Source: Allomuricauda sp. ARW1Y1
Lineage (GTDB): Bacteria > Bacteroidota > Bacteroidia > Flavobacteriales > Flavobacteriaceae
Direction: 5' to 3'
Assembly: GCF_013407935.1 (NCBI RefSeq)
Contig: NZ_JACBZU010000001.1
Span: 248,001 to 312,000, forward strand
DNA: 64,000 bases
Shown: in pieces, positions 1 through 6,801 of the stretch
Layout: each line of letters begins with the position of its first letter
How positions within the stretch are numbered: the stretch's first letter is position 1
Notes under the pieces: generated by a model
What the model was told of the DNA's origin: nothing
Databases searched by the model: none
The model's input: only the letters and a program-made list of their open reading frames with translations
Translations under genes and position numbers: made by a program

Positions 1-93
1 CAATATCTTTCCATCGGCATCATAAAACTGATACACGCCTGGATTATCGGGAAGGGCGCTTAATTGAACTTGTAAGGATGCCGATTTGGACAT
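1..93 (-). CDS. uvrC: UvrC, excinuclease ABC subunit C (N-terminal fragment, cut by window edge)
   Basis: Only the first 31 codons are present; the gene runs off the left edge. The ATG (complement of 91-93) opens a frame containing LPDNPGVYQFYDADGKIL, the start of the GIY-YIG nuclease domain, matching the LPxxPGVYxFxDxxGxIL signature of UvrC. In nucleotide excision repair UvrC makes both incisions around lesions marked by UvrA and UvrB. A perfect -7 box lies about 38 bases upstream at 131-138. The gene is divergent from the 5-formyl-THF cyclo-ligase. The call rests on this short signature alone, but that signature is very characteristic. Confidence 0.85.
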   Translation of the reverse strand, partial: MSKSASLQVQLSALPDNPGVYQFYDADGKIL

Positions 94-130
94 AGGAGTT
101 CCGTAAAATGAGCTTTTTTTGACGTTTTAA

Positions 131-138
131 CAAAGTTA
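131..138 (-). promoter_or_regulatory. Bacteroidetes -7 promoter box for uvrC
   Basis: The minus strand reads TAACTTTG, a perfect TAnnTTTG. Transcription would start near 124, giving a leader of roughly 30 bases before the uvrC ATG at 93. No convincing -33 TTG is visible at the expected spacing. Confidence 0.45.
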
Positions 139-404
139 TATTTTAATTGCAGTGATAATTGTTAAACTTGATCAATTCCTGTTTTGAGTTCATATTTGCA
201 CATTCTGATCTGACGGATGGCCCAAAACTCCATAAAACCAATAGGTTAACCCATATATTCCCTCAAACAAAAAACTAGGGTTTTTCCCTAAAAAACTATG
301 GAAAACCTATAATTCCATGTTAAGTTAAGGGAACAATCTGTTAAACTGTTGCTAAAAATTGTGCATTTCATCGATAAAATCTGCATTTCATGGTAAACTT
401 TCCA
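139..404. other. AT-rich intergenic region between divergent uvrC and the small ORF
   Basis: Part of a 349-base gene-free stretch (94-442). I see no hairpin followed by a T-run, no tRNA and no supported coding frame. It holds two nearby similar runs, CTATGGAAAACCTATAATTCC and the later CTATGGAAAACTATATCATC; the second is the start of the small ORF at 443. Otherwise nothing recognisable. Confidence 0.5.
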
Positions 405-435
405 TTTGTTTTACTTACATTTAACCATATAAATA
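405..435 (+). promoter_or_regulatory. Possible promoter for the 29-codon ORF and the cyclo-ligase gene
   Basis: TTTG at 405-408 is followed after 19 bases by TATAAATA at 428-435. The spacing fits a Bacteroidetes -33/-7 pair, but the second element only partly matches TAnnTTTG. It ends 7 bases before the ATG of the small ORF. Confidence 0.3.
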
Positions 436-442
436 CAATCCT

Positions 443-532
443 ATGGAAAACTATATCATCGTTTTGGGAATGTACTTGATTTTGATGCTTTTCTTCAAAA
501 TCTTCTTCTCCGTGGCAACAAAAGGAGAGTAG
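443..532 (+). CDS. Putative 29-aa single-span membrane peptide
   Basis: ATG to TAG, 29 residues. The peptide starts MENYIIVLGMYLILMLFFKI and continues to a polar end with sequence ATKGE. Almost the whole of residues 4-24 is hydrophobic apart from one lysine, which would form one membrane helix. It lies 45 bases upstream of the cyclo-ligase gene on the same strand with a possible promoter just before it. I do not recognise the family. It could be a small membrane-protein subunit, a type I toxin-like peptide, or a chance frame; the strongly hydrophobic composition and clean start favour a real gene only moderately. Confidence 0.4.
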   Translation: MENYIIVLGMYLILMLFFKIFFSVATKGE

Positions 533-577
533 TAATTTCGTTCCCCTAAAAGAACCCCAAAATTCTGCATCATTTAG

Positions 578-1141
578 ATGTTGAAAAGTGAACTTAGAAA
601 AAAATACAACCGCCTCAGAACAGAACTTTCAACGGAGCAATCTTCCGATTTAAGTTTGGTTTTGACCAATCATATCCTTCAAATCCCAATTTGGGATTTT
701 TTTTATTTCCATATATTTCTGAGTATCGAAGAAAAGAAGGAAGTAGACACCTTGCCCCTGATTACATTATTACAAGGAAAAGATAAAAATATCGTGGTCC
801 CTAAGGTCGCGAGCAAGACCGCCATGGCCAATTATTTACTCACCGATACTACTACCCTAAAGAAAAGTGCTTGGGGCGTTCCTGAGCCTGTGGAAGGTAT
901 CGAGGTCCCCGAAAACAAGATTGATGTGGTTTTTGTGCCGCTAATGGCTTTTGACACTTTGGGCAACCGTGTGGGATACGGTGCTGGTTTTTATGATGGG
1001 TTTTTAAGGAAATGCCACAAGGAAACCATTAAAATAGGACTTTCACTCTTCGAAGCGGAACAGGAGCCCATTACGGACGTGCATGAAAATGACGTGAAAT
1101 TGGATTATTGCGTAACCCCTGAACGGATTTACACATTCTGA
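578..1141 (+). CDS. fau: 5-formyltetrahydrofolate cyclo-ligase (methenyl-THF synthetase)
   Basis: 187 residues, the usual family size. It converts 5-formyl-THF plus ATP to 5,10-methenyl-THF, returning the storage folate to the one-carbon pool in the cytoplasm. The N-terminal basic helix (KSELRKKYNRLR) matches the family start, and the phosphate-binding signature VGYGAGFYDGFL near residues 132-143 is the hallmark motif, preceded by VFVPLMAFD. Its 3' end overlaps the convergent lspA by 13 bases. It probably shares a transcript with the small ORF at 443-532. Confidence 0.95.
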   Translation: MLKSELRKKYNRLRTELSTEQSSDLSLVLTNHILQIPIWDFFYFHIFLSIEEKKEVDTLPLITLLQGKDKNIVVPKVASKTAMANYLLTDTTTLKKSAWGVPEPVEGIEVPENKIDVVFVPLMAFDTLGNRVGYGAGFYDGFLRKCHKETIKIGLSLFEAEQEPITDVHENDVKLDYCVTPERIYTF

Positions 1142-1782
1142 TTACCAGAATCCTCTTTTTTTTCTTCTTCCTGCTTCGGAAATGCCTTTTTGTTGAACAC
1201 AATCAAAATACCCACCCCTGTGCTAATCGCCGTGTCCGCGATATTGAAAACAGGTTCGAAAAAGCGGAAACTCCTTCCACCCAACGAAGGCACCCAATCT
1301 GGCCAGGTGGTATCTACCAGCGGAAAGTAAAGCATGTCCACCACTTTGCCATGGAACAGGCTTCCGTAGGGTTCCTCTGCAAATAAGGTCGCTACTTGTC
1401 CGTTGCTGTGGTCAAAAATGATTCCGTAGAATACCGAGTCTATAATATTTCCAACAGCTCCGGCAAAAATCAAGGATACCGCCAAAATTAAAGTACGCGG
1501 TGACTGCTTTTTAATGATATCCCACAACCAATAACCGATGCCAAAAACCGCAAAAATTCGGAATATGGTCAAAACCAATTTTCCCGCCCTTTCGGAAATA
1601 GGTAATAGATCGCTCAATTTGGTGCCCCAAGCTGCCCCTTCGTTCTCAATAAACAGTATTTTGAACCAACTGAACACTTCATGGGCCTCGCCCAGAATAA
1701 AACTGGTCTTAATGTAGATTTTACTGATCTGGTCCACCAAAAGGATCAGAAAGATTATGAGAAGGGACTTTTTCAGGTTCAT
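1129..1782 (-). CDS. lspA: Lipoprotein signal peptidase (signal peptidase II)
   Basis: 217 residues with four membrane segments; longer than the about 165 of E. coli, as is usual in Bacteroidetes because of an extra loop (about residues 121-172). It cleaves prolipoprotein signal peptides before the lipidated cysteine in the inner membrane. The catalytic aspartates are D115 in GNIID and D183 in FNIADTAIS; the first helix carries DQISK and the loop ENEGAAWG. It is the last gene of the leftward ileS/dksA-like cluster, 34 bases after the preceding gene. Its many likely substrates in this window include the lipoproteins at 6435, 12746, 18711, 20084, 20500, 25573 and 30735. Confidence 0.96.
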   Translation of the reverse strand: MNLKKSLLIIFLILLVDQISKIYIKTSFILGEAHEVFSWFKILFIENEGAAWGTKLSDLLPISERAGKLVLTIFRIFAVFGIGYWLWDIIKKQSPRTLILAVSLIFAGAVGNIIDSVFYGIIFDHSNGQVATLFAEEPYGSLFHGKVVDMLYFPLVDTTWPDWVPSLGGRSFRFFEPVFNIADTAISTGVGILIVFNKKAFPKQEEEKKEDSGNQNV

Positions 1783-1816
1783 GCTTGTACTAAAAAGGAT
1801 TGCAAAAATATGGATA

Positions 1817-2437
1817 TTATTTTGTTTTCTTGAGGATGATGTCGCCTTCTATGGTCTTCAGCACAAATTGATTATCCCCCGAGGGAATCGACTCCTTGCT
1901 TAGATTGCCATATACACTCTCCGCAACAATATTCCCGCTCGCAGTCGAAAGCACAATATCCCCTTTTTGCGTGGTCACTTGAACGGATTCGGAAATGTTT
2001 TCCAAGGTGCAGCGCCCATCCGAAAGGGCAACGTTAAGTTCGCGGTATGCTCCAGAGGCGTACAAATTGGTATTGGTCCCGAATACATCAACGCTTTTAT
2101 ACGCTGGCACGGTCACTTCCAGGGCAATGGAAACCACTTTGTGCGCGCTCAGTTTGTCATTGGGGTTGGTAAAAAGTGGCTGAAAATCGGCACTGATCAT
2201 GGCAGTGGTGCCACTTTGTTCAATGGAAATAAGCAAGTCTTTGGCATACTCGCCTTCCATGCTTGCATAAACCTGAACCTCATCTGAATCGGTGGTTTTC
2301 AGGTCGATTCGGTAACAGTATTGGGCATCAATTTGAATGGTCTCCGTTCGGGGACCGATAAAGGCTTTCCTTACCAATTTTTGCGCGTGAACTGTCACGA
2401 GCGTAAAAAAAACCATCAAAAACAACAACGCCCTCAT
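1817..2437 (-). CDS. Secreted DUF4097-like beta-repeat protein
   Basis: 206 residues with a signal peptide (residues 1-18, ending VHAQ). The mature part is beta-rich and ends with strand-turn repeats of the form GDIVLSTASGNIVAESVYG and EGDIILKKTK, typical of DUF4097/adhesin-like right-handed beta folds in Bacteroidetes. The function is unknown and the location is periplasm or outer surface. The start codon lies only 6 bases beyond the stem of a UUCG-loop terminator that ends the dksA-like transcript, so expression may depend on read-through. It separates the dksA-like gene and lspA, which are often adjacent in related genomes. Confidence 0.75.
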   Translation of the reverse strand: MRALLFLMVFFTLVTVHAQKLVRKAFIGPRTETIQIDAQYCYRIDLKTTDSDEVQVYASMEGEYAKDLLISIEQSGTTAMISADFQPLFTNPNDKLSAHKVVSIALEVTVPAYKSVDVFGTNTNLYASGAYRELNVALSDGRCTLENISESVQVTTQKGDIVLSTASGNIVAESVYGNLSKESIPSGDNQFVLKTIEGDIILKKTK

Positions 2438-2439
2438 AA

Positions 2440-2461
2440 AGAAAAACGCCCGAAGGCGTTT
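2440..2461 (-). terminator. UUCG-loop intrinsic terminator after the dksA-like gene
   Basis: On the minus strand AAACGCC-TTCG-GGCGTTT forms a 7-bp stem (arms 2455-2461 and 2444-2450) with a stable UUCG tetraloop, followed by TTTTC. It sits 3 bases after the dksA-like stop codon and 6 bases before the next start codon, so it probably attenuates rather than separates the two genes. Confidence 0.7.
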
Positions 2462-2464
2462 GGA

Positions 2465-2848
2465 TTATTTCTGCATGTTCTTCGCCTCGATGCTCAATGT
2501 AGCATGCGGCACAAGCTTCAAACGCTCCTTGTTAATGAGCTTTCCGGTAACTCGGCAAATACCATACGTCTTGTTCTCAATACGCAACAAGGCATTCTTA
2601 AGGTCTCGGATAAACTTTTCCTGGCGGATGGCCAATTGGGTATTCGCTTCCTTGCTCATGGTTTCGGAGCCTTCCTCAAAAGCCTTAAAGGTAGGCGAGG
2701 TGTCGTCGGTACCGTTGTTGCCATCGTTCATGTAAGAACTTTTCAAAAGCTCCAAATGCTTTTTGGCCTTCTCCATTTTTTCCTCGATCAAGACCCTGAA
2801 CTCGGCAAGGTCTTTGTCGGAGTATCTTACTTTTGCTTCTTCTGCCAT
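2465..2848 (-). CDS. TraR/DksA-family transcription regulator lacking the zinc cysteines
   Basis: 127 residues. The N-terminal half is a long helical hairpin (about residues 10-90); the C-terminal block YGICRVTGKLINKERLKLVP, then HATLSIEAKN, aligns with the DksA globular zinc-finger domain. DksA normally has CxxC...CxxC, but here only C98 remains, so a tetracysteine zinc site is not possible. Family members bind the RNA polymerase secondary channel and modulate initiation, often with ppGpp. It follows ileS by 4 bases and is surely co-transcribed with it. The cysteine-poor form appears usual in Flavobacteriia, so this is a lineage feature rather than decay. Confidence 0.88.
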   Translation of the reverse strand: MAEEAKVRYSDKDLAEFRVLIEEKMEKAKKHLELLKSSYMNDGNNGTDDTSPTFKAFEEGSETMSKEANTQLAIRQEKFIRDLKNALLRIENKTYGICRVTGKLINKERLKLVPHATLSIEAKNMQK

Positions 2849-2852
2849 TTTC

Positions 2853-5800
2853 TTAATGTTTTTGAATAAACAATTTTGTGTTCACCTCATCAAAGGAGAT
2901 TGCTACACCTTCTTCAAGTTTTTCCTCAAAGTTGAGCTCAGCGGTCAGGGTTTCCGTTTTGATGTAGTCCACATTACTGGAAACCGCATTTTCCACTAGG
3001 CCGTCTTTCAATATTTTAATGTCAATTTTATCGGTTACTTCAAAACCTGATTCTTTTCTCAAGTTTTGGATACGGTTGACCAATTCCCTTGCAATCCCTT
3101 CTTTTTTAAGGGTTTCATCGATGGTTACGTCCAATGCTACGGTCAAAGGGCCTGAGCTGGCCACCAACCAACCTTCAATATCCTGGGAACTGATCTCTAC
3201 ATCGGTTAACTGTAAATTAACGGTTTTATTTTCCAACTGTAGCATTAATTCTCCCTCGCGCTCCATTTTTTGGATATCCTCTTGGCCCAAGGCGGATACT
3301 TGGGCTGCAATCGCTTTCATGTCCTTACCAAATTTCGGGCCCAATACCTTAAAGTTGGGTTTAATTTGCTTTACCAGCACTCCAGAAGCATCGTCCAACA
3401 TCGCTATCTCCTTCACGTTTACTTCGGATTTTACCAAATTGGAAACGGCCTCGATATCCCTTCTTTGCTCTTCATCAAGCACAGGAATCATAATTTTTTG
3501 AAGTGGTTGACGTACTTTTATCTTTTCCTTTTGACGGATAGAAAGCACCAAGGAAGAGATTTTCTGCGCCAATTGCATTTTGCGCTCCAAATCCTTGTTC
3601 ACCATTTTGGCATCAAAAACTGGGAATTCGGCCAAATGCACACTTTCAAAACCTTCTTTTTGTGTGGTTGCATCCAAATCGCGATACAATTGGTCCATGA
3701 AGAAAGGAGCAATAGGAGCGGATAGCTTTGCAACGGTGGTCAAACAGGTGTAAAGCGTTTGATAGGCCGAAATCTTATCTTTTTGATAATCACCTTTCCA
3801 GAAACGTCTTCTGCTCAATCGCACATACCAGTTGCTCAGGTTTTCCTGAACGCAATCAGAAATCATTCTGGCGGCACGGGTAGCCTCGTAATCCCCGTAA
3901 GCCTCATCCACATTTTTTATCAAGGTATGGAGCTCGGACAAGATCCACTGATCGATCTCAGGTCTTTCGGTTAATGGAACATCGGGCTCTGAATAATCAA
4001 ATTCATCAATATTGGCGTAAAGTGCCATAAAGGAGTAGGTGTTGTACAGGGTTCCAAAAAACTTTCGCTTCACCTCCACTACGCCTTCAATATCAAACTT
4101 GAGGTTGTCCCAAGGGTTGGCGTTGGAAATCATGTACCAACGTGTGGCATCCGGTCCGTGCTCTGGCAATACCTCAAAAGGGTCTACCGCATTGCCCAAA
4201 CGCTTGGACATTTTTTTGCCTTCCTTGTCCAGTACAAGTCCGTTGGAGACCACATTCTTATAGGCTATGCTATCAAAAACCATGGTGGCTATGGCATGTA
4301 GGGTATAGAACCATCCGCGGGTCTGGTCCACTCCCTCGGCGATAAAATTGGCCGGGAAAGCTACACCATCATCAATAAGCTCCCTATTTTCGAAAGGATA
4401 GTGCCATTGTGCGTAGGGCATGGAACCACTATCAAACCATACATCGATAAGGTCGGCTTCCCGCTTCATGGGCTGCCCAGACGGGGAAACCAGCGTGATA
4501 CCGTCCACAATATTCTTGTGCAGGTCGATCTTATCGTAGTTTTCCTCGCTCATATCACCTACCACAAAATCCTCGAATACATCCTTGTCCATTACTCCCG
4601 CCTCAACTGCTTTGGCCATTTCTGACTTCAACTCTTCGACGGAACCAACAATCAATTCCTCCTTGCCATCCTCTGTTCTCCAAATCGGCAATGGAATGCC
4701 CCAATACCTGGAGCGGGAAAGGTTCCAATCGTTGGCATTGGCCAACCAGTTGCCAAAACGGCCCTCACCTGTGGATTTTGGCTTCCAGTTGATGGATTGG
4801 TTCAGTTCGAACATACGGTCCTTGACATCGGTTACCTTAATAAACCATGAGTTCAAGGGGTAGTACAATATCGGTTTGTCCGTACGCCAGCAATTGGGAT
4901 AGCTGTGCACGTATTTCTCGACCTTAAAGGCCTTGTTTTCTGTTTTTAGTTTGATGGCAATCTCAACATCGACCGACTTTTCGGGAGCTTCGCCCTCATC
5001 GTAGTATTCGTTCTTAACGTACTTGCCTCCAAATTCCCGAAGTTCTGGCCTAAACTTCCCTTGAAGGTCCACCAAGGGAACGGGGTTACCGTTTTCGTCC
5101 AAGACCAACATGGGAGGAACCTCTGGCGTGGCCTGTTTTGCCACCAAGGCATCATCTGCACCAAAGGTGGGCGCGGTATGAACGATTCCCGTACCGTCTT
5201 CCGTGGTTACGAAATCACCGGAAATCACCCTGAATGCGTTTTCTGGGTTTTGGTAGGGCTGTACGTAGTCAATCAGCTGTTCGTACTGGATACCTACCAA
5301 GTCTTTCCCAACAAAAGCTTCACCGACCAAATAAGGAATCTTTTTGTCGCTTTCTTGGAACGATTTCAACTCCTCTTCTGTTTCCACTTGGGTAAACTTT
5401 CCGGAAAAGTTATAATTCACCAAGTTTTTGGCCAGCACTACATTGATTGGCTCAAATGTATATTGGTTGTACGACCGTACCAACACATACTCAATCTTCG
5501 GGCCTACGGTCAATGCGGTGTTCGATGGAAGTGTCCAAGGTGTGGTCGTCCAGGCCAATAAGTAAATATCTCCCTCAACCTTTTTCAAGAAATCGGGCAA
5601 AGAATCGGTTTTGGCCTTGAACTGTGCGGTCACCGTGGTATCCGTCACATCCTGATAGGTCCCGGGCTGGTTCAGCTCATGGGAACTCAAACCTGTACCC
5701 GCCTTGGGCGAGTAGGGCTGAATGGTGTAGCCTTTGTAGATAAGGCCTTTATCGTATATCTGTTTGAGCAACCACCATACCGATTCCATGTATTTGGACT

Positions 5801-6254
5801 TGTAGGTGATATAGGGATCATCCATATCTACCCAATAGCCTACTTTCTCGGTCATTTCGTTCCAAACATCCGTGTAGCGCATCACCGCTTTTTTACAAGC
5901 AGCATTATAGTCCTCTACGGATATTTTGGTGCCGATATCTTCTTTGGTAATACCAAGTTCTTTTTCCACACCGATTTCCACAGGCAGGCCATGGGTATCC
6001 CATCCGGCCTTTCTCTTCACCTGAAATCCTTTCATGGTCTTGTAGCGTGGAAAGATATCCTTAATGGTGCGTGCCATCACGTGGTGGATACCTGGCATCC
6101 CGTTTGCGGATGGAGGCCCTTCAAAGAAGACGTAGCTCTCCTTGCCTTCCCTAGTGGAAACGCTCTTCTCAAAAATCTTTTTGTCCTTCCAAAAGTCAAG
6201 GATATCCTTCGATACTTTTGGCAAATCCAATCCCTTATATTCCGCAAACTTCAT
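2853..6254 (-). CDS. ileS: Isoleucyl-tRNA synthetase (long form)
   Basis: 1133 residues. It charges tRNA-Ile with isoleucine and edits valine in the CP1 domain. The class I catalytic core shows FFEGPPSANGMPGIHHV near residues 46-58 (the HIGH element appears as a GIHH variant) and KKMSKR near 680-685; WFDSGSMPYAQW lies before it, and the anticodon-binding region follows. The length and the lack of a C-terminal zinc-binding cysteine cluster point to the eukaryote-like IleRS2 type, a class that includes mupirocin-tolerant enzymes; that property is inferred from family knowledge. It is the first gene of a leftward operon with the dksA-like gene. Confidence 0.97.
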   Translation of the reverse strand: MKFAEYKGLDLPKVSKDILDFWKDKKIFEKSVSTREGKESYVFFEGPPSANGMPGIHHVMARTIKDIFPRYKTMKGFQVKRKAGWDTHGLPVEIGVEKELGITKEDIGTKISVEDYNAACKKAVMRYTDVWNEMTEKVGYWVDMDDPYITYKSKYMESVWWLLKQIYDKGLIYKGYTIQPYSPKAGTGLSSHELNQPGTYQDVTDTTVTAQFKAKTDSLPDFLKKVEGDIYLLAWTTTPWTLPSNTALTVGPKIEYVLVRSYNQYTFEPINVVLAKNLVNYNFSGKFTQVETEEELKSFQESDKKIPYLVGEAFVGKDLVGIQYEQLIDYVQPYQNPENAFRVISGDFVTTEDGTGIVHTAPTFGADDALVAKQATPEVPPMLVLDENGNPVPLVDLQGKFRPELREFGGKYVKNEYYDEGEAPEKSVDVEIAIKLKTENKAFKVEKYVHSYPNCWRTDKPILYYPLNSWFIKVTDVKDRMFELNQSINWKPKSTGEGRFGNWLANANDWNLSRSRYWGIPLPIWRTEDGKEELIVGSVEELKSEMAKAVEAGVMDKDVFEDFVVGDMSEENYDKIDLHKNIVDGITLVSPSGQPMKREADLIDVWFDSGSMPYAQWHYPFENRELIDDGVAFPANFIAEGVDQTRGWFYTLHAIATMVFDSIAYKNVVSNGLVLDKEGKKMSKRLGNAVDPFEVLPEHGPDATRWYMISNANPWDNLKFDIEGVVEVKRKFFGTLYNTYSFMALYANIDEFDYSEPDVPLTERPEIDQWILSELHTLIKNVDEAYGDYEATRAARMISDCVQENLSNWYVRLSRRRFWKGDYQKDKISAYQTLYTCLTTVAKLSAPIAPFFMDQLYRDLDATTQKEGFESVHLAEFPVFDAKMVNKDLERKMQLAQKISSLVLSIRQKEKIKVRQPLQKIMIPVLDEEQRRDIEAVSNLVKSEVNVKEIAMLDDASGVLVKQIKPNFKVLGPKFGKDMKAIAAQVSALGQEDIQKMEREGELMLQLENKTVNLQLTDVEISSQDIEGWLVASSGPLTVALDVTIDETLKKEGIARELVNRIQNLRKESGFEVTDKIDIKILKDGLVENAVSSNVDYIKTETLTAELNFEEKLEEGVAISFDEVNTKLFIQKH

Positions 6255-6285
6255 AAACTGCTTCTTCTACTAGAATTCAAGTTTG

Positions 6286-6293
6286 CAAAATTA
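6286..6293 (-). promoter_or_regulatory. -7 promoter box for the ileS operon
   Basis: The minus strand reads TAATTTTG, a perfect TAnnTTTG. The predicted start of transcription is near 6280, giving a leader of about 25 bases before the ileS ATG at 6254. No clear -33 element. Confidence 0.45.
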
Positions 6294-6434
6294 TAAATTT
6301 AAGTGGAATTAAGCCCTGCCTTTTGGCATTAGAATTCACATAATTCCCTTAACCTAAATATGATATGCACCAAATCACCGCTTTACATTAATTTGTTTAT
6401 ATTCCCTTTCTATTAACACATAACCATTAGTAAC

Positions 6435-6749
6435 ATGAAAAAAGTATTGATTGCCGCCATGGCATTAACCGTATCGATGTCGGTGATGACGTCTTGTAAG
6501 GATACCAAAGACAAGGCTGAAAAGGCCTCAGAGGAAGCCGCCAAAAGCTTGGAAGAGGCAGGTGAAGACCTGGAAAAAGCTGCCAAAGAAACTTCTGATG
6601 CCATGAAGAAAGCTGGTGAAGACGCCAAGGAAATGGGCGAAAAGGCCTTGGATAGTCTGAAAAAAGCCGGTGAAGAAACCATGGATGCCGCCGAAAAAGC
6701 CGGTGAAGAAATGAAAGAAGCAGCCAAAAAGGCCATTGACAGCATCTAG
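6435..6749 (+). CDS. Repeat-rich amphipathic helical lipoprotein
   Basis: 104 residues. A signal peptide ends in the lipobox MTSC (C21), so the mature protein is lipidated. The rest is almost only A, E, K, D, S and G in degenerate 11- to 14-residue repeats such as KKAGEDAKEMGEKALDS and KKAGEETMDAAEKAGEEM, predicting one long amphipathic helix or coiled coil with alternating charges. This resembles LEA-like or Lpp-like stress lipoproteins, but I cannot assign a family. It is monocistronic, with a strong terminator directly downstream. Low complexity makes homology searches unreliable. Confidence 0.8.
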   Translation: MKKVLIAAMALTVSMSVMTSCKDTKDKAEKASEEAAKSLEEAGEDLEKAAKETSDAMKKAGEDAKEMGEKALDSLKKAGEETMDAAEKAGEEMKEAAKKAIDSI

Positions 6750-6772
6750 TTTTTAGAAAATTCAAGAAAGAA

Positions 6773-6801
6773 GGCTCGGGATTTCCGAGCCTTTATTTTT
6801 T
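6773..6801. terminator. Terminator between convergent lipoprotein and TonB receptor genes
   Basis: GGCTCGG (6773-6779), loop GATTT, CCGAGCC (6785-6791), then TTTATTTTTT. A 7-bp GC-rich stem and T-run serve the plus-strand lipoprotein gene. The hairpin lies just past the stop codon of the minus-strand receptor gene and may also stop that transcript. Confidence 0.85.

Noticed and set aside
5679..6296. 205-codon plus-strand frame opposite the start of ileS
   Set aside because: Antisense to the IleRS catalytic core and spanning its promoter; no family match.
6413..6765. Minus-strand frames opposite the repeat-rich lipoprotein
   Set aside because: They stay open because of the short repeats in the real gene; the plus frame has the lipobox and terminator.
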